This document shows, piece after piece, positions 25,890-36,059 of a DNA stretch of 64,000 nt (positions within the stretch are counted from its first letter, which is position 1; every line of letters begins with the position of its first letter). Position numbers and translations under genes: made by a program. The stretch comes from an uncultured Parafilimonas sp. (lineage in GTDB: Bacteria > Bacteroidota > Bacteroidia > Chitinophagales > Chitinophagaceae). The stretch is from assembly GCA_903882935.1 (NCBI GenBank), contig CAIRZB010000042.1, positions 1 through 64,000 on the forward strand. Reading direction: 5' to 3'. Below the pieces are notes generated by a model. That model worked only from the letters and a program-made list of their open reading frames with translations. It made no database searches and was not told where the DNA came from.

Positions 25890-27233
25890 ATGAGCAACTA
25901 TTCAACCGCCTACAACATACCCAAAGGGTATTCGGGCCTTCGCACCGCCGTACGGTCGTACCGGTTTTTAAAAGACCCGATTAACTTTATTTGTAACAAC
26001 ATGCAATTGTACGGCGGCTCATATTCGGCAAAGCTGCCGCAATACCCCAACTTCATCCTAACCCAAGACGCGGCGTTTATCAACTACGTGCTGCGGGATA
26101 ACCATACCAATTACCATAAATCGCCGTTAAGTTCGGGCAGGGCGGCCCAATACCTTGGCAAGGGCATGCTGTTTATCAACGGGGATGAATGGCTTAAACA
26201 GCGGCGCTTGGCCCAGCCCGGCTTTCACCGCGAAAAAATACAAGGCCTTTACCACACCGTGGTTAAGGCCATTGATGAATATTTGGCCACTATGCCTGTG
26301 GGCCTTGTTGACATGTACCCCCTGCTGTACCGCCTTGCTTTTAATGTGATTATAAAATCGCTGTTCGATATTAACCTGTCGCCAGAAACCATGCAACTGC
26401 TTTCCGGCAATTTTAGCGAAATCCAAGACTTTGTGATGAAGGATGTAAACCAGCCCTTCCGCCGGCCGTTTTACGCTATAACCGGTGCCGAGCGGAAAAC
26501 AATGAAAAAATCGGAAGAAATACGGACAATATTTAGTGGCATCATACAAAGCCGTAAAGCAGCCCTTGCAGCGGGTGAGTCGTTTAACGATTTGTTGGAC
26601 ATGCTTATGCAAGCCACCTATGAAGACACTGGGTTGCCCATGCCAGAAGAACAGTTGATTTACGAGCTGCTTGTACTAATGTTTGCCGGGCACGAAACAA
26701 CCGCCAATGTGCTGTCATGGATGTTATACCTGCTTTCGGTTAACCCGGCCGTTTTAAAAAACCTTACCAATTGTGTGCAACAAACCGATGTTTTAAGCTG
26801 CCCGCGCAACGAATACCTGAATGCTGCCATAAACGAAACGATGCGCCTTTACCCGGCGGCTTGGATAACAGACCGTGAGGCCTTAACGGACGATGGTTTT
26901 GGCGAATACCGCTACCCCAAAGGCACCATCATCATCCCATTTTTTTATGGTACCCACCGCGACAAGGCCGTTTGGCCTGATGCCGACACCTATAACCCAA
27001 GCAGATTTTTAGACGAAAACGGCAAAGCGCAGAAGTTTAAAAATTACTTTCCGTTTGGTGCCGGCCCGCGCTTATGCATTGGCAATAATTTCGCCATGGC
27101 CGAAATGGCATTTTTTCTGCATGCCTTCCTAAACCATTTTACCATACAACCAACCGGACAAGTACCAAAAATGAAGCCGCTGCTTACGCTGCGGCCTGAT
27201 AAAGTTATGTTACAGGTGGCGCGTAAGGGTTAA
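25890..27233 (+). CDS. Cytochrome P450
   Basis: A 447-residue soluble P450 monooxygenase with no N-terminal membrane anchor. The oxygen-activating I helix reads LMFAGHETTANVLSW, the K-helix ExxR is NETMR (Glu316), and the heme-binding loop is FPFGAGPRLCIG with thiolate Cys396. Electron partners are not encoded nearby, so a ferredoxin system elsewhere must serve it. The type is bacterial class I or close to fatty-acid or terpene hydroxylases; the substrate is not predictable. It stands alone between the small stress genes and a repeat region. Confidence 0.95.
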   Translation: MSNYSTAYNIPKGYSGLRTAVRSYRFLKDPINFICNNMQLYGGSYSAKLPQYPNFILTQDAAFINYVLRDNHTNYHKSPLSSGRAAQYLGKGMLFINGDEWLKQRRLAQPGFHREKIQGLYHTVVKAIDEYLATMPVGLVDMYPLLYRLAFNVIIKSLFDINLSPETMQLLSGNFSEIQDFVMKDVNQPFRRPFYAITGAERKTMKKSEEIRTIFSGIIQSRKAALAAGESFNDLLDMLMQATYEDTGLPMPEEQLIYELLVLMFAGHETTANVLSWMLYLLSVNPAVLKNLTNCVQQTDVLSCPRNEYLNAAINETMRLYPAAWITDREALTDDGFGEYRYPKGTIIIPFFYGTHRDKAVWPDADTYNPSRFLDENGKAQKFKNYFPFGAGPRLCIGNNFAMAEMAFFLHAFLNHFTIQPTGQVPKMKPLLTLRPDKVMLQVARKG

Positions 27234-27327
27234 CGGACTATAAGTATTTAAATTAATGCTACTTTGAAACATCCAATAAGCGCCTTAGCAAAATTGAATT
27301 TTTGGGGAATATTATTTAAGCACTTGG

Positions 27328-27400
27328 CGCCTTGGCGCGACATACAGCTTCGCCTCTGGCGAAGCCAGCGTTATTATATCGCGCAAAAACACCAAGGCGC
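27328..27400. repeat. Nested palindromic repeat element
   Basis: An inner perfect hairpin GCTTCGCC / GGCGAAGC (27347-27365, TCT loop) sits inside an outer imperfect inverted repeat. The outer left arm contains GCGCCTTGGCGCGA and the right arm TCGCGC plus CCAAGGCGC with a 7-base insertion. The 27234-27566 gap is otherwise empty; a 65-codon frame across the repeat (27264-27461) is not believable. It resembles a REP-like or other dispersed palindrome. Confidence 0.65.
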
Positions 27401-27566
27401 AAAAGCCCAAAATACTATTGCAAAATATCTGTCGAAGCAGCCTAAAAACCATTTCTTGTAATGGTACATTACAGTTACGTAAAATAATTTTCACTGCTTA
27501 AAAGAGTGCTTCGGGGCAATATCGCTATCCACATCAAAACCCACCGAGCCAAACCATCCTCGCGGC

Positions 27567-29237
27567 TTATTTTCTTTCAAAAACCACTTTGCCACCCACA
27601 ACGGTGGTAACCACTGTAATGTTATAAATGTCGGTCGGGTTAACAGCAGTGGGGTCCTTGTCAACCACAATCATATCAGCCAACTGGCCGGGCAGTATGC
27701 GCCCTTTGGTGTTTTCTTCAAAAGTGGTGTATGCACCCGCGTATGTATAGGCTTTAATGGCATCCTCGGGGCTAATGCATTGGCTTTTACCTATTACTTG
27801 GCCTTGTTTGGTTTGCCTGTTTACCGCACTGGCAAGGCGCAACATTGCACCATAGCCTGAAATTGGCGCATCCGAGTGCAGTGCAAACAATATACCCATG
27901 TCCAGTGCCGTTTTTGTGGGGTGTATCATCTCCATCCTTTTTTCGCCATACACGCGCAGTTTCTCACCCAACTCATACATATAACAATGAAAAACCGGTA
28001 TTACACTGTCTTTTTTAATCCGTCCGAGTATTTCCGGGTTAGTTATGCTGCAATGCTCAATGCGGTGGCGGGCATCGGCACGGTAGTCGGTTTGCTGGGC
28101 CTTTTCAATGGCATTCAACAACATGTCAATCTCCCTGTCGCCATTGCTGTGGCAGGCAATCTGTAGCCCTGCCGCGTGTATTTTACGCACCACACTGTCC
28201 AGTTGCGCTTGGCTACGCGCCGGTGGTATGCCGTAATAGTCTTTTTTTCCCGTGCGTGGGTTAATGGTGTCGTAGGGTTCGTATAGCCAGCAAGTTTTAC
28301 CGCTAAGGGAGTTGCCGTGTACCAGCTTTATGCCCTGTATGCGCAAGTAATCGTTTTGCACGCGCGGTATTTTTCCGCTTATCACTTCATCAAGGTAGTC
28401 AACGCCTATCAGCAGGTTAAACCGAATGGGAAAATGCTCTTCGGCCAATTGTTGGTATACGCCCACTTTTTCCGGGGTGGTCCAAGCGTCGCCCAGGCTG
28501 GTAACGCCGGCGGCCAGCAGGTTGTTAAAATAAAGCTTGTAGCCGGCCAGCTCTTCTTTGGCTGACGGCTTGGGCGGGTAAATTATTTTGTTTGATTTGC
28601 CTAACAGGCCCATGGCAGTTTCCTTGCATACGCCGTCTGGCCTACCGTTCTTGTCACGCTCAAAGGCACCGCCCGCAGGGTCTTTCGTATTTTCGTCAAT
28701 CCCGTTTATCTGCAATAAAAATGAATTTGCCGCGGCCAGGTGGCCACTAATATGGCCTATCAAAATGGGGTGTTCTGTGCTGGCCTTGTCAAGGCTGTCC
28801 CGCACCGGCTGCCCGCCCAATGCGGTTTCGTTATAGCCTTGCCCACGTATCAACATGCCATTGGGGGTAATGGCAGCCTTGCGCTGCAGCAAGTGTATCA
28901 GGCTGCCCATGCTGGTAACAGTATCCAGCGCCAAGGTGGCATATGGTGCCTCAAAAGGGTATACGGCCTCAGGGTGCTGGTGTACATCGTTAAAGCCGGG
29001 CATCACCGTTTTACCTGCCAGGTCCACCACCTTTGTTTGTTTGCCAATGTATTTTCTAACGGCCGCTGTAGTACCAACCGCGCGTATCTTATGGTCTTTT
29101 ATGGCAACAGCCTCTGCCCTGTCACCATATTGCCGCAGGGTAATTATGTTGCCGTTGGTAAGCACCAAATCGGCCTGCTGGCCAAAAAGCATACCGCAGG
29201 CCAAAACCAGTGCAAGTGTTATAAAAGCCTTAGCCAT
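27567..29237 (-). CDS. Exported amidohydrolase (YtcJ-like)
   Basis: A 556-residue metal-dependent hydrolase with a signal peptide (MAKAFITLALVLACGMLFGQ). ADLVLTNGNIITL starts the composite beta-sandwich. DVHQHPEAVYP supplies the first metal-binding His pair, HSNGDREI and HRIEHCSI further ligands, and HSDAPISG the late Asp. It matches amidohydrolase family 3 (YtcJ/LAF3-type), enzymes of uncertain substrate, often acting on N-acyl compounds. The signal peptide places it in the periplasm. It is a single gene convergent with the P450. Confidence 0.88.
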   Translation of the reverse strand: MAKAFITLALVLACGMLFGQQADLVLTNGNIITLRQYGDRAEAVAIKDHKIRAVGTTAAVRKYIGKQTKVVDLAGKTVMPGFNDVHQHPEAVYPFEAPYATLALDTVTSMGSLIHLLQRKAAITPNGMLIRGQGYNETALGGQPVRDSLDKASTEHPILIGHISGHLAAANSFLLQINGIDENTKDPAGGAFERDKNGRPDGVCKETAMGLLGKSNKIIYPPKPSAKEELAGYKLYFNNLLAAGVTSLGDAWTTPEKVGVYQQLAEEHFPIRFNLLIGVDYLDEVISGKIPRVQNDYLRIQGIKLVHGNSLSGKTCWLYEPYDTINPRTGKKDYYGIPPARSQAQLDSVVRKIHAAGLQIACHSNGDREIDMLLNAIEKAQQTDYRADARHRIEHCSITNPEILGRIKKDSVIPVFHCYMYELGEKLRVYGEKRMEMIHPTKTALDMGILFALHSDAPISGYGAMLRLASAVNRQTKQGQVIGKSQCISPEDAIKAYTYAGAYTTFEENTKGRILPGQLADMIVVDKDPTAVNPTDIYNITVVTTVVGGKVVFERK

Positions 29238-29446
29238 TCGTTTTTTTTACATAGATACTGGTTGTATACCAAATTGCAACCCATTACCGGTTAGCAAATC
29301 ATTAAATGTAATGGCTTGGGTAAGCCTTGGTGGCTTGGCTATGGAAAAAAAACTACGAAAATTAAAAAAAACATCTACCAACTTTGAGCAAAACAAACAA
29401 CAGCTGGGCTGGGCATAAAACAGCGGCAAAATATTTTTTTAATTAA

Positions 29447-29478
29447 TTGTCAATACAACATTTATTTATTTACATTTG
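29447..29478 (+). promoter_or_regulatory. Consensus promoter of araB
   Basis: TTG at 29447-29449 and TACATTTG (perfect TAnnTTTG) at 29471-29478 are 21 bases apart. The start codon of araB at 29503 gives a leader of about 18-20 bases. Confidence 0.7.
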
Positions 29479-29502
29479 GCCACTGCATAGGAGACTTGCT
29501 TT

Positions 29503-31161
29503 ATGAATGATCAATTTGTTATAGGGGTAGATTACGGAACCGATTCAGTTCGCTCAGTGATTATTGATGCAACCAACGGGGCAGAAATTGCCGCATCCGT
29601 TTTTGCTTATCCCCGCTGGCGCGATGGGCTGTATTGCATTCCGCACGAAAACCAGTTCAGGCAGCACCCGCTGGATTATGTGGAAGGCTTACAGGCCACT
29701 ATTAAGGATTGCCTGCACAAAGCGGGCCCCACCGTGGCAAAAAATGTAAAAGCCATATCGGTAGATACTACCGGCTCAAGCCCTGTGGCGGTGGACAAGC
29801 ATGGCACCCCGCTGGCTCTGCTGCCCGAGTTTGAGCAAAACCCCAATGCAATGTTTGTGTTGTGGAAAGACCATACTGCTACCGGCGAAGCGGCTGAAAT
29901 AAATGCCCATGCCGAAAAATTTGACATCAACTATTTACAATACGTGGGCGGCATCTACTCATCGGAGTGGTTTTGGGCCAAGCTGCTGCACATACTAAGG
30001 GCCGATGAACAAATGCGCCAGCATGCATACTCTTTTGTGGAGCATTGCGATTGGGTACCATTTTTATTGACCGGCGGCACAGACGTGCACCAAATGAAAC
30101 GCGGCGTATGTTCGGCAGGCCACAAAGCTTTATGGGCTGCTGAATACGGCGGTTTGCCACCGAATGATTTCTTTTCAACCCTAGACCCTTTACTTAATGG
30201 TTTTACCAGCCGACTGTTTATTGAAACGTTTACTGCCGATAAACCGGCCGGAATTATTAGCGCCGAATGGGCCGAAAGGCTGGGCCTACCTGCCACCGTG
30301 GTAATTGGCGTAGGCGCTTTTGATGCGCACATGGGTGCCGTAGGCGGCCAGATTGAACCTTACCACCTTAGCAAAGTAATGGGCACAAGCACCTGCGATA
30401 TGCTGGTGGCCCCGTTGAACGAGGTGGAAGGCAAGCTGATTAAAGGCATTTGCGGCCAGGTGCCAGGCTCGGTAATACCGGGTATGATGGGTATGGAAGC
30501 CGGGCAAAGTGCCTTTGGCGATACATACGCCTGGTTTAGGAACATTCTTTCATGGCCGTTAAATAATTTGCTGAAGCAGTCTGCCGTTATTGATGCTGCC
30601 ACTGCCAGCTTACTGCAAAAAGAAATAAGCGATAAAATAATAGGGGCATTAACCACAGCGGCAGCGCAACTGCCATTACAGGTAAACGATGAGCTTGCGG
30701 TTGACTGGCTTAATGGCCGCCGCACGCCCGATGCCAACCAGTTGCTGAAGGCCGTGGTTGCCGGGTTAAGCCTGGGTACCGATGCCCCGCGCATTTTTAA
30801 AACGCTGGTGGAGGCTACCTGCTTTGGTGCCAAAGCCATTGTTGACAGGTTTAACAGCGAAGGCGTACCCGTTAAGGGCCTGATAGGCCTGGGTGGTGTG
30901 GCCCGCAAATCGCCATACATTATGCAGGTAATGGCCGATGTAATGGATATGCCCATCCGTATACACCGGTCGGAGCAAACCTGCGCCGTTGGTGCCGCCA
31001 TGTTTGCCGCCACCGCCGCAGGCATTTATACCAGGGTAGAAGATGCAATGGCCGCCATAGGCCAGGGCTTTGATGCGGAATACACCCCCAACAAAGCGAA
31101 TGTGGCCCTGTATGCCGCACGCTATGCTAAGTATAAGGCGCTGGGGGAAACGGTGAGCTAG
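29503..31161 (+). CDS. araB: Ribulokinase
   Basis: A 552-residue FGGY-family sugar kinase that phosphorylates L-ribulose to L-ribulose-5-phosphate. VIGVDYGTDSVRSVIID at the N-terminus is the phosphate-binding segment, with the DYGTDSVR pattern characteristic of AraB. CDWVPFLLTG, MGTSTCDMLV and GLIGLGGVARKSPYIMQVMAD are further family motifs. Length fits. It is the first gene of the arabinose cluster and has its own consensus promoter. Confidence 0.95.
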   Translation: MNDQFVIGVDYGTDSVRSVIIDATNGAEIAASVFAYPRWRDGLYCIPHENQFRQHPLDYVEGLQATIKDCLHKAGPTVAKNVKAISVDTTGSSPVAVDKHGTPLALLPEFEQNPNAMFVLWKDHTATGEAAEINAHAEKFDINYLQYVGGIYSSEWFWAKLLHILRADEQMRQHAYSFVEHCDWVPFLLTGGTDVHQMKRGVCSAGHKALWAAEYGGLPPNDFFSTLDPLLNGFTSRLFIETFTADKPAGIISAEWAERLGLPATVVIGVGAFDAHMGAVGGQIEPYHLSKVMGTSTCDMLVAPLNEVEGKLIKGICGQVPGSVIPGMMGMEAGQSAFGDTYAWFRNILSWPLNNLLKQSAVIDAATASLLQKEISDKIIGALTTAAAQLPLQVNDELAVDWLNGRRTPDANQLLKAVVAGLSLGTDAPRIFKTLVEATCFGAKAIVDRFNSEGVPVKGLIGLGGVARKSPYIMQVMADVMDMPIRIHRSEQTCAVGAAMFAATAAGIYTRVEDAMAAIGQGFDAEYTPNKANVALYAARYAKYKALGETVS

Positions 31162-31169
31162 GGGGGTAA

Positions 31170-31526
31170 GTCCATAGTGAGGGAGCCGGTCCATAGTCGA
31201 TGGTCCATGGTCCATAGGGAGAGAGCCAGTCCATGGTCGATGGTCCATAGTCCATAGGAAAACGAGCACGAGGGGGAGGAGAGCCAGGCCAAGGGAAAAC
31301 GAGCACGAGAGAAGTGGGGAAGTGAATCGTCGGTAACTCGAAAAAATAAACTAATTGATATTGTTCTTTTCATAGGCTGTTAAATGCAAGCTATGAACTT
31401 GAAGACTTGAACTGTAAAAGAAAAAAATATCGTTCTTACTACGGGCCATGTACAATGGACTATGAACGAAGCAAAACAAAAACATATCGTTCTTTCTATG
31501 GACTATTGACCATGGACTATGGACTA
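31170..31526. repeat. CCATGGAC-type palindromic repeats between araB and araD
   Basis: Two blocks (31170-31258 and 31446-31526) consist of GTCCATAGTCCATGG-like words; the first runs mainly in one orientation and the second in the other. The words contain self-complementary CCATGG. They fill most of the 375-base gap between araB and araD and end only 11 bases before the araD start. The same family recurs at 35870-37050. Confidence 0.85.
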
Positions 31527-31536
31527 AACGAAACCC

Positions 31537-32235
31537 ATGAGCAAATACGACGCAATACAACAGGCAGCTTACGATGCAAATATGCAGTTGCCTAAATTAG
31601 GGCTGGTATTATTTACGTTTGGTAATGTTAGCGCGGTTGACCGTACCGAAGGTGTTTTTGCCATTAAGCCAAGTGGTGTGCCTTACGAGGAACTTACCCC
31701 CGGCAAAATGGTGATTGTAGATTTTGATGGCAAGGTGGTGGAAGGCGGTCTGCGGCCATCGTCCGATACAAAAACGCATGCCGTGCTGTACAAACACTGG
31801 GAGCATATCGGCGGCATTGTGCATACACACTCCACTTACGCCACCGCATGGGCACAGGCACAGCGCGATATACCCATTTTTGGCACCACCCATGCCGACC
31901 ATTTAACGGTGGATGTGCCTTGCGCGCCACCGATGGATGATATTATGATACAGGGCGATTACGAACATGAAACGGGCTTCCAGATAATGCATTGCTTTGA
32001 AGAAAGGGGCCTTAGTTACCAGGAGGTGGAAATGATACTGGTAGGCAACCATGCGCCTTTTACCTGGGGCAAAACACCTGCCAAAGCTGTGTACAACAGT
32101 GCGGTGCTGGAGGCGGTGGCCCAAATGGCGCAGCTAACGGAGAGTATTAACCCCAAAGCGCCACGCCTCCAGGATTCGCTTATCAAAAAACATTTTGAAC
32201 GTAAGCACGGCCCCAACAGTTATTACGGCCAGTAA
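31537..32235 (+). CDS. araD: L-ribulose-5-phosphate 4-epimerase
   Basis: A 232-residue class II aldolase/epimerase that converts L-ribulose-5-phosphate to D-xylulose-5-phosphate. Zn ligands appear as His96 and His98 in VHTHSTYATAWAQ and a further His near residue 170 in VGNHAPFTWG. FGNVSAVDR near the N-terminus binds the substrate, and GTTHADHL and YYGQ at the end are typical of AraD. Length is normal. Confidence 0.95.
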   Translation: MSKYDAIQQAAYDANMQLPKLGLVLFTFGNVSAVDRTEGVFAIKPSGVPYEELTPGKMVIVDFDGKVVEGGLRPSSDTKTHAVLYKHWEHIGGIVHTHSTYATAWAQAQRDIPIFGTTHADHLTVDVPCAPPMDDIMIQGDYEHETGFQIMHCFEERGLSYQEVEMILVGNHAPFTWGKTPAKAVYNSAVLEAVAQMAQLTESINPKAPRLQDSLIKKHFERKHGPNSYYGQ

Positions 32236-32295
32236 ACTATTTAACCCTGCCAAAGGGTATAACACAACACATTAGCCATAAAGCGTAACAACATT

Positions 32296-33666
32296 ATGTA
32301 CCGTAGTATTGCCTGCTTTTTTACCGCATTTTTCATGTGCGCTGCTTTTGTGCAGGCGCAGCCAAACAGCAGCATTGCCGCCACGCCCCCCATGGGCTGG
32401 AACAGCTATAACTGCTACGGCTCCGCCGTGCATGAGGATGAGGTGAAGGCCAATGCCGATTATGTGGCGCAGCACCTTATGCAGTATGGCTGGCAGTACA
32501 TTGTGGTGGACTTTTTATGGTCGTACGATAACCCGCCGGGCAGCACCATAGGCAACCCTTTTCAGCGCAACCTGGAGGATGGATCCTTTGTGCCCTGGTT
32601 AACTATGGATGCGTATGGCCGCCTGTTACCGCAGCCCAATAAATTCCCCTCGGCGTTTGGGGGCAAGGGCTTTAAACCGCTGGGCGATTATATACACAGC
32701 CTGGGCCTTAAGTTTGGCATACATGTAATGCGCGGCATACCCCGCCAGGCGGTATGGGCAAAAACACCAGTGCTTGGTACCAAAGGCATTACGGCAGATA
32801 TGATTGCCGATACCTCTTCCACCTGCGCGTGGATGAACCACATGAACGGCCTCAATATGCTAAAACCCGGTGCGCAGGAATACCTTAACTCAATACTGGC
32901 GCTGTACAGCGATTGGGGTGTTGATTTTATTAAGGTGGATGATATTTCGCGCGAGTACAGCACGCTGGAAATTGAGGGCTACAAAAAAGCCATTGACAAT
33001 ACGGGCAAAAATATTGTGCTGAGCCTTTCGCCGGGTGCAACACCCTTGGTAAAAGCACAGCACTTAACGCAATACGCCAATATGTGGCGCATGGCTGATG
33101 ATTTTTGGGATAACTGGAAAGAAATTTTGCAGATGATGAAGTTTGCAAAGCAATGGCAGGGTATTGGCGGCCCCGGCCACTGGCCTGATTGTGATATGCT
33201 CCAGGCGGGCAAGCTTAGCAAACGCGGCCCCGTGGGCCCGGAGCGGTACAGCCGTTTTACGGTGGATGAACTGTACACGCACATTACTTTTTGGAGCCTG
33301 TACCGCAGCCCGCTCATGCTGGGCGGCAACCTGCCCGAAAACAGGCCCATTGAAGAAAAACTTTTTACCAACCCCGAAGTAATAGCCGTTAACCAGCAGG
33401 GCAGCAGCCCCAGGGAACTGTATAAAAACGACAACAGTTGGGTATGGATATCCAATGCGCCTGGTGGTGGTTGGTACATTGGCCTGTTTAATATTGGTGA
33501 GCAGGCGCATAGTGTTAACATAGATGCCGCACAGCTTGGCATAAAAACAAAATTTACGGTACGCGATATTTGGAAGCAGGCCGATTTGGGCCAGTTTAAA
33601 AAAACGTTCGGGCAAAATATTCCCCCGCATGGTTGTATGCTACTGAAAGTGGCGGCGTTGCGGTAA
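32296..33666 (+). CDS. Exported GH27-type glycosidase (alpha-galactosidase or beta-L-arabinopyranosidase)
   Basis: A 456-residue glycoside hydrolase with a signal peptide (residues 1-21, ending AQA). The GH27/GH36 clan opening TPPMGWNSYNCYG is clear. The probable nucleophile Asp lies in FIKVDDISREY and the acid/base Asp in WRMADDFWDNW. The KVDD variant differs from the KYDNC of classical alpha-galactosidases, and GH27 also includes beta-L-arabinopyranosidases, which would suit a gene lying between araD and araA. The C-terminal beta domain (WVWISNAPGGGWYIGLFN) is present. Substrate is therefore inferred from context. Confidence 0.85.
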   Translation: MYRSIACFFTAFFMCAAFVQAQPNSSIAATPPMGWNSYNCYGSAVHEDEVKANADYVAQHLMQYGWQYIVVDFLWSYDNPPGSTIGNPFQRNLEDGSFVPWLTMDAYGRLLPQPNKFPSAFGGKGFKPLGDYIHSLGLKFGIHVMRGIPRQAVWAKTPVLGTKGITADMIADTSSTCAWMNHMNGLNMLKPGAQEYLNSILALYSDWGVDFIKVDDISREYSTLEIEGYKKAIDNTGKNIVLSLSPGATPLVKAQHLTQYANMWRMADDFWDNWKEILQMMKFAKQWQGIGGPGHWPDCDMLQAGKLSKRGPVGPERYSRFTVDELYTHITFWSLYRSPLMLGGNLPENRPIEEKLFTNPEVIAVNQQGSSPRELYKNDNSWVWISNAPGGGWYIGLFNIGEQAHSVNIDAAQLGIKTKFTVRDIWKQADLGQFKKTFGQNIPPHGCMLLKVAALR

Positions 33667-33670
33667 GGAG

Positions 33671-33815
33671 GATGGGGACGATGATTTGGGACGGGGATTT
33701 GGGTGGATGGATGGGATTAATAGATTGAGGGACGATGATTTGGGACGGAGATTTGGGTGGATAGTAAGGATTAGGAGGACGGAGATTTGGGTGGATAGTA
33801 AGGATTAGGAAGATG
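33671..33815 (+). repeat. Imperfect tandem repeat of GGGTGGAT-containing units
   Basis: Units of about 33 bases with the core GGACGGAGATTTGGGTGGAT followed by AGTAAGGATTAGG occur at least twice nearly identically, with two degenerate units before them. The repeat is strongly purine-skewed. Confidence 0.75.
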
Positions 33816-34197
33816 GATTGTGGGATGATAAATAATGATATTGTTGGCTGAATAATATGATTGTATTGCCTGGGCACGATGCTGAAATTGCTGCATAAAA
33901 GCCACATAGTGGCGATATGTTAGTAGGATGAGCGCGCGAAAGCAAATAACGTTGTTAGCCCCGGAGGGGCGGCATGTTGGCGGATGGCGCGGCAATTGAA
34001 AAGATGATACGGCAGCGGCCTGCAATTAAAACGGCCATTTGGTAGAAAGGGTATTTGTATTGATAGCTGAACAGCGCTTCCACCGTACAAGGGTGCGACG
34101 CAACGGCAGCTCAATGGAGAATCCTAACGCTGGCCTCACAAAAAAAACGGAAAATGTAAACAGCCCCTACAAGCGGAGCGGGGCAAAAAAATAAACT
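33816..34197 (+). other. Intergenic stretch before araA with dispersed-repeat sequence
   Basis: No gene seen. A small hairpin GCCCCGGAGGGGC (near 33958-33972) is followed by GGCATGTTGG, and CCACCGTACAAGGGTGCGAC lies near 34079-34100; both look like fragments of dispersed Bacteroidota repeats. The araA promoter is not obvious. Confidence 0.4.
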
Positions 34198-35727
34198 ATG
34201 AGCAATATACTTAACGCCCCTGTTGGGGAAGGTGGCAAAATTGGCAGCGCTGTTGTTTGGTTTGTTACGGGCAGCCAGCACCTTTATGGCGATGAAACTT
34301 TACGGCAGGTGGCGGAACACTCGCAAACAATTGCAAAGGCATTGAACGAGGCCAGCCAGATACCGGTGCAGGTGGTGTTTAAACCCACGGTAAAAAGCCC
34401 GGAAGAAATATACAATGTGTGTGCCGATGCCAACAACGATAGAAACGTAATAGGCATTATTACCTGGATGCACACTTTTTCGCCAGCAAAAATGTGGATT
34501 AACGGTCTTAAAATATTACAAAAGCCTTTGCTGCACCTGCATACCCAGTTTAACAGGGATATACCCTGGGCCGATATTGATATGGACTTTATGAACCTTA
34601 ACCAAAGCGCCCACGGCGACCGTGAGTTTGGTTTTATGGTTAGCCGCCTGCGCCGCAACCGCAAGGTGGTGGTGGGCCACTGGCAGGATGAAGCCGTATT
34701 ACAAACCATTGGCGGCTGGGCCCGTGTGGCTGCTGGCTGGCACGATTGGCAGGGTGCAAGGTTTGTGCGCTTTGGCGACAACATGCGCTTTGTAGCCGTT
34801 ACCGATGGCGATAAAGTAGAGGCGGAGTATAAATTTGGTTTCTCGGTAAACACCCACGGCATTGGCGACCTGGTAAAAGTAATTAACGCCATTAGCGATG
34901 CGGAAGTGGATGCCCTTATAAAAGTGTACGAAGAAAGCTATACCCTGGCCGCTGGCCTGGTAAAGGATGGCGCACAACGCCAAAGCCTGAAAGATGCTGC
35001 GAGGATTGAACTTGGCCTGAAAGCATTTTTGCAGGATGGTAACTACAAAGGCTTTAGCGATACGTTTGAAGACCTGCACGGCATGAAGCAACTGCCCGGT
35101 ATTGCGGCGCAGCGCTTAATGGCGGCTGGTTACGGCTTTGCCGGTGAAGGCGACTGGAAAACGGCGGCGCTGGTGCGGGCCATGAAGGTTATGGGTGCTG
35201 GCCTTACAGGCGGCAACTCGTTTATGGAAGACTATACTTATCACCTGGACCCTGCTAATCCGCTGGTGCTGGGCAGCCACATGCTGGAGATTTGCGAATC
35301 AATAGCTGCTGGTAAGCCAAGCTGCGAAATTCACCCGCTGGGCATTGGTGGTAAGGAAGACCCCGTTCGCCTGGTATTTAACGTGGCCGGTGGCCCTGCG
35401 TTGAATGCATCGCTGGTGGATATGGGCAACCGTTTTCGCCTGCTGGTGAACGAAGTGGAGGCCGTTGCCCCCGAGCACGACCTGCCCAAACTGCCCGTAG
35501 CCCGCGTACTGTGGAAGCCTTACCCCGACTTTAAAACAGGCCTTGCTGCCTGGATACTGGCCGGTGGCGCACACCATACCGGTTACAGCCAAAACCTTAC
35601 CGCTGAAAACCTGGAAGACTTTGCCGATATTGCCAATATTGAATTTGTTTTAATAGGCAAAAACACCAATCTTTATCAGCTAAAGAACGAGCTTAGGTGG
35701 AATGAGGTATATTACAGGGGGCAGTAG
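34198..35727 (+). CDS. araA: L-arabinose isomerase
   Basis: A 509-residue isomerase converting L-arabinose to L-ribulose in the cytosol. Recognisable segments are [16 protein letters not shown] at the N-terminus, [51 protein letters not shown] and [13 protein letters not shown], and HTGYSQNL near the C-terminus. These build the Mn site (two Glu and two His). Length fits the family. The usual araBAD order is altered to araB-araD-GH27-araA with repeats in between. Confidence 0.97.
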   Translation: MSNILNAPVGEGGKIGSAVVWFVTGSQHLYGDETLRQVAEHSQTIAKALNEASQIPVQVVFKPTVKSPEEIYNVCADANNDRNVIGIITWMHTFSPAKMWINGLKILQKPLLHLHTQFNRDIPWADIDMDFMNLNQSAHGDREFGFMVSRLRRNRKVVVGHWQDEAVLQTIGGWARVAAGWHDWQGARFVRFGDNMRFVAVTDGDKVEAEYKFGFSVNTHGIGDLVKVINAISDAEVDALIKVYEESYTLAAGLVKDGAQRQSLKDAARIELGLKAFLQDGNYKGFSDTFEDLHGMKQLPGIAAQRLMAAGYGFAGEGDWKTAALVRAMKVMGAGLTGGNSFMEDYTYHLDPANPLVLGSHMLEICESIAAGKPSCEIHPLGIGGKEDPVRLVFNVAGGPALNASLVDMGNRFRLLVNEVEAVAPEHDLPKLPVARVLWKPYPDFKTGLAAWILAGGAHHTGYSQNLTAENLEDFADIANIEFVLIGKNTNLYQLKNELRWNEVYYRGQ

Positions 35728-35736
35728 GGGTTTTTA

Positions 35737-35882
35737 GTCCATGGGAAGAAAAGCGGAGGTTGACATAGTGTTTTAGGCATTTTAGTTAAAAAATATGAAA
35801 GTATTTTTAGTTAAAACAAGTAGTTCTTTTTAATAAAATAGAGCCTCTTAACAAAGGTCTATAGTCCATTAATCATGGGCTA
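35737..35882 (+). repeat. Direct repeat flanking the four-helix-bundle gene, left copy
   Basis: About 145 bases beginning GTCCATGGGAAGAAAAGCGG, containing AAGTAGTTCTTTTTAATAAA and ending CCATTAATCATGGGCT. It matches the copy at 36440-36584 along its length with substitutions and short indels. It lies immediately after araA. Confidence 0.8.
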
Positions 35883-36031
35883 TCCGATGACGGGCTGTTC
35901 TTGCTATGGACTATCGACCATGGACAATGGACCTGCTCTCTCACCATGGACCATATGAAACACGGGCTGTTCCTGCTATGGACTATGGACCATGGACAAT
36001 GGACCTGCTCTCTCGCCATGGACTATGGACT
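35871..36031. repeat. CCATGGAC palindromic repeat block upstream of the four-helix-bundle gene
   Basis: Repeated words such as CTATGGACCATGGACAATGG and ACGGGCTGTTC (twice). The block belongs to the same family as the arrays at 31170 and 36854. Confidence 0.8.
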
Positions 36032-36059
36032 AACAAAGAGGCTACCAAAAATAAACCCT

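Noticed and set aside
27264-27461. 65-codon gene after the P450
   Set aside because: The frame runs across a nested palindromic repeat and has no domain or signal.
35901-36059. N-terminal extension of the four-helix-bundle protein
   Set aside because: It is translated from the CCATGGAC repeats (WTMDYG-like) and is absent from the family.
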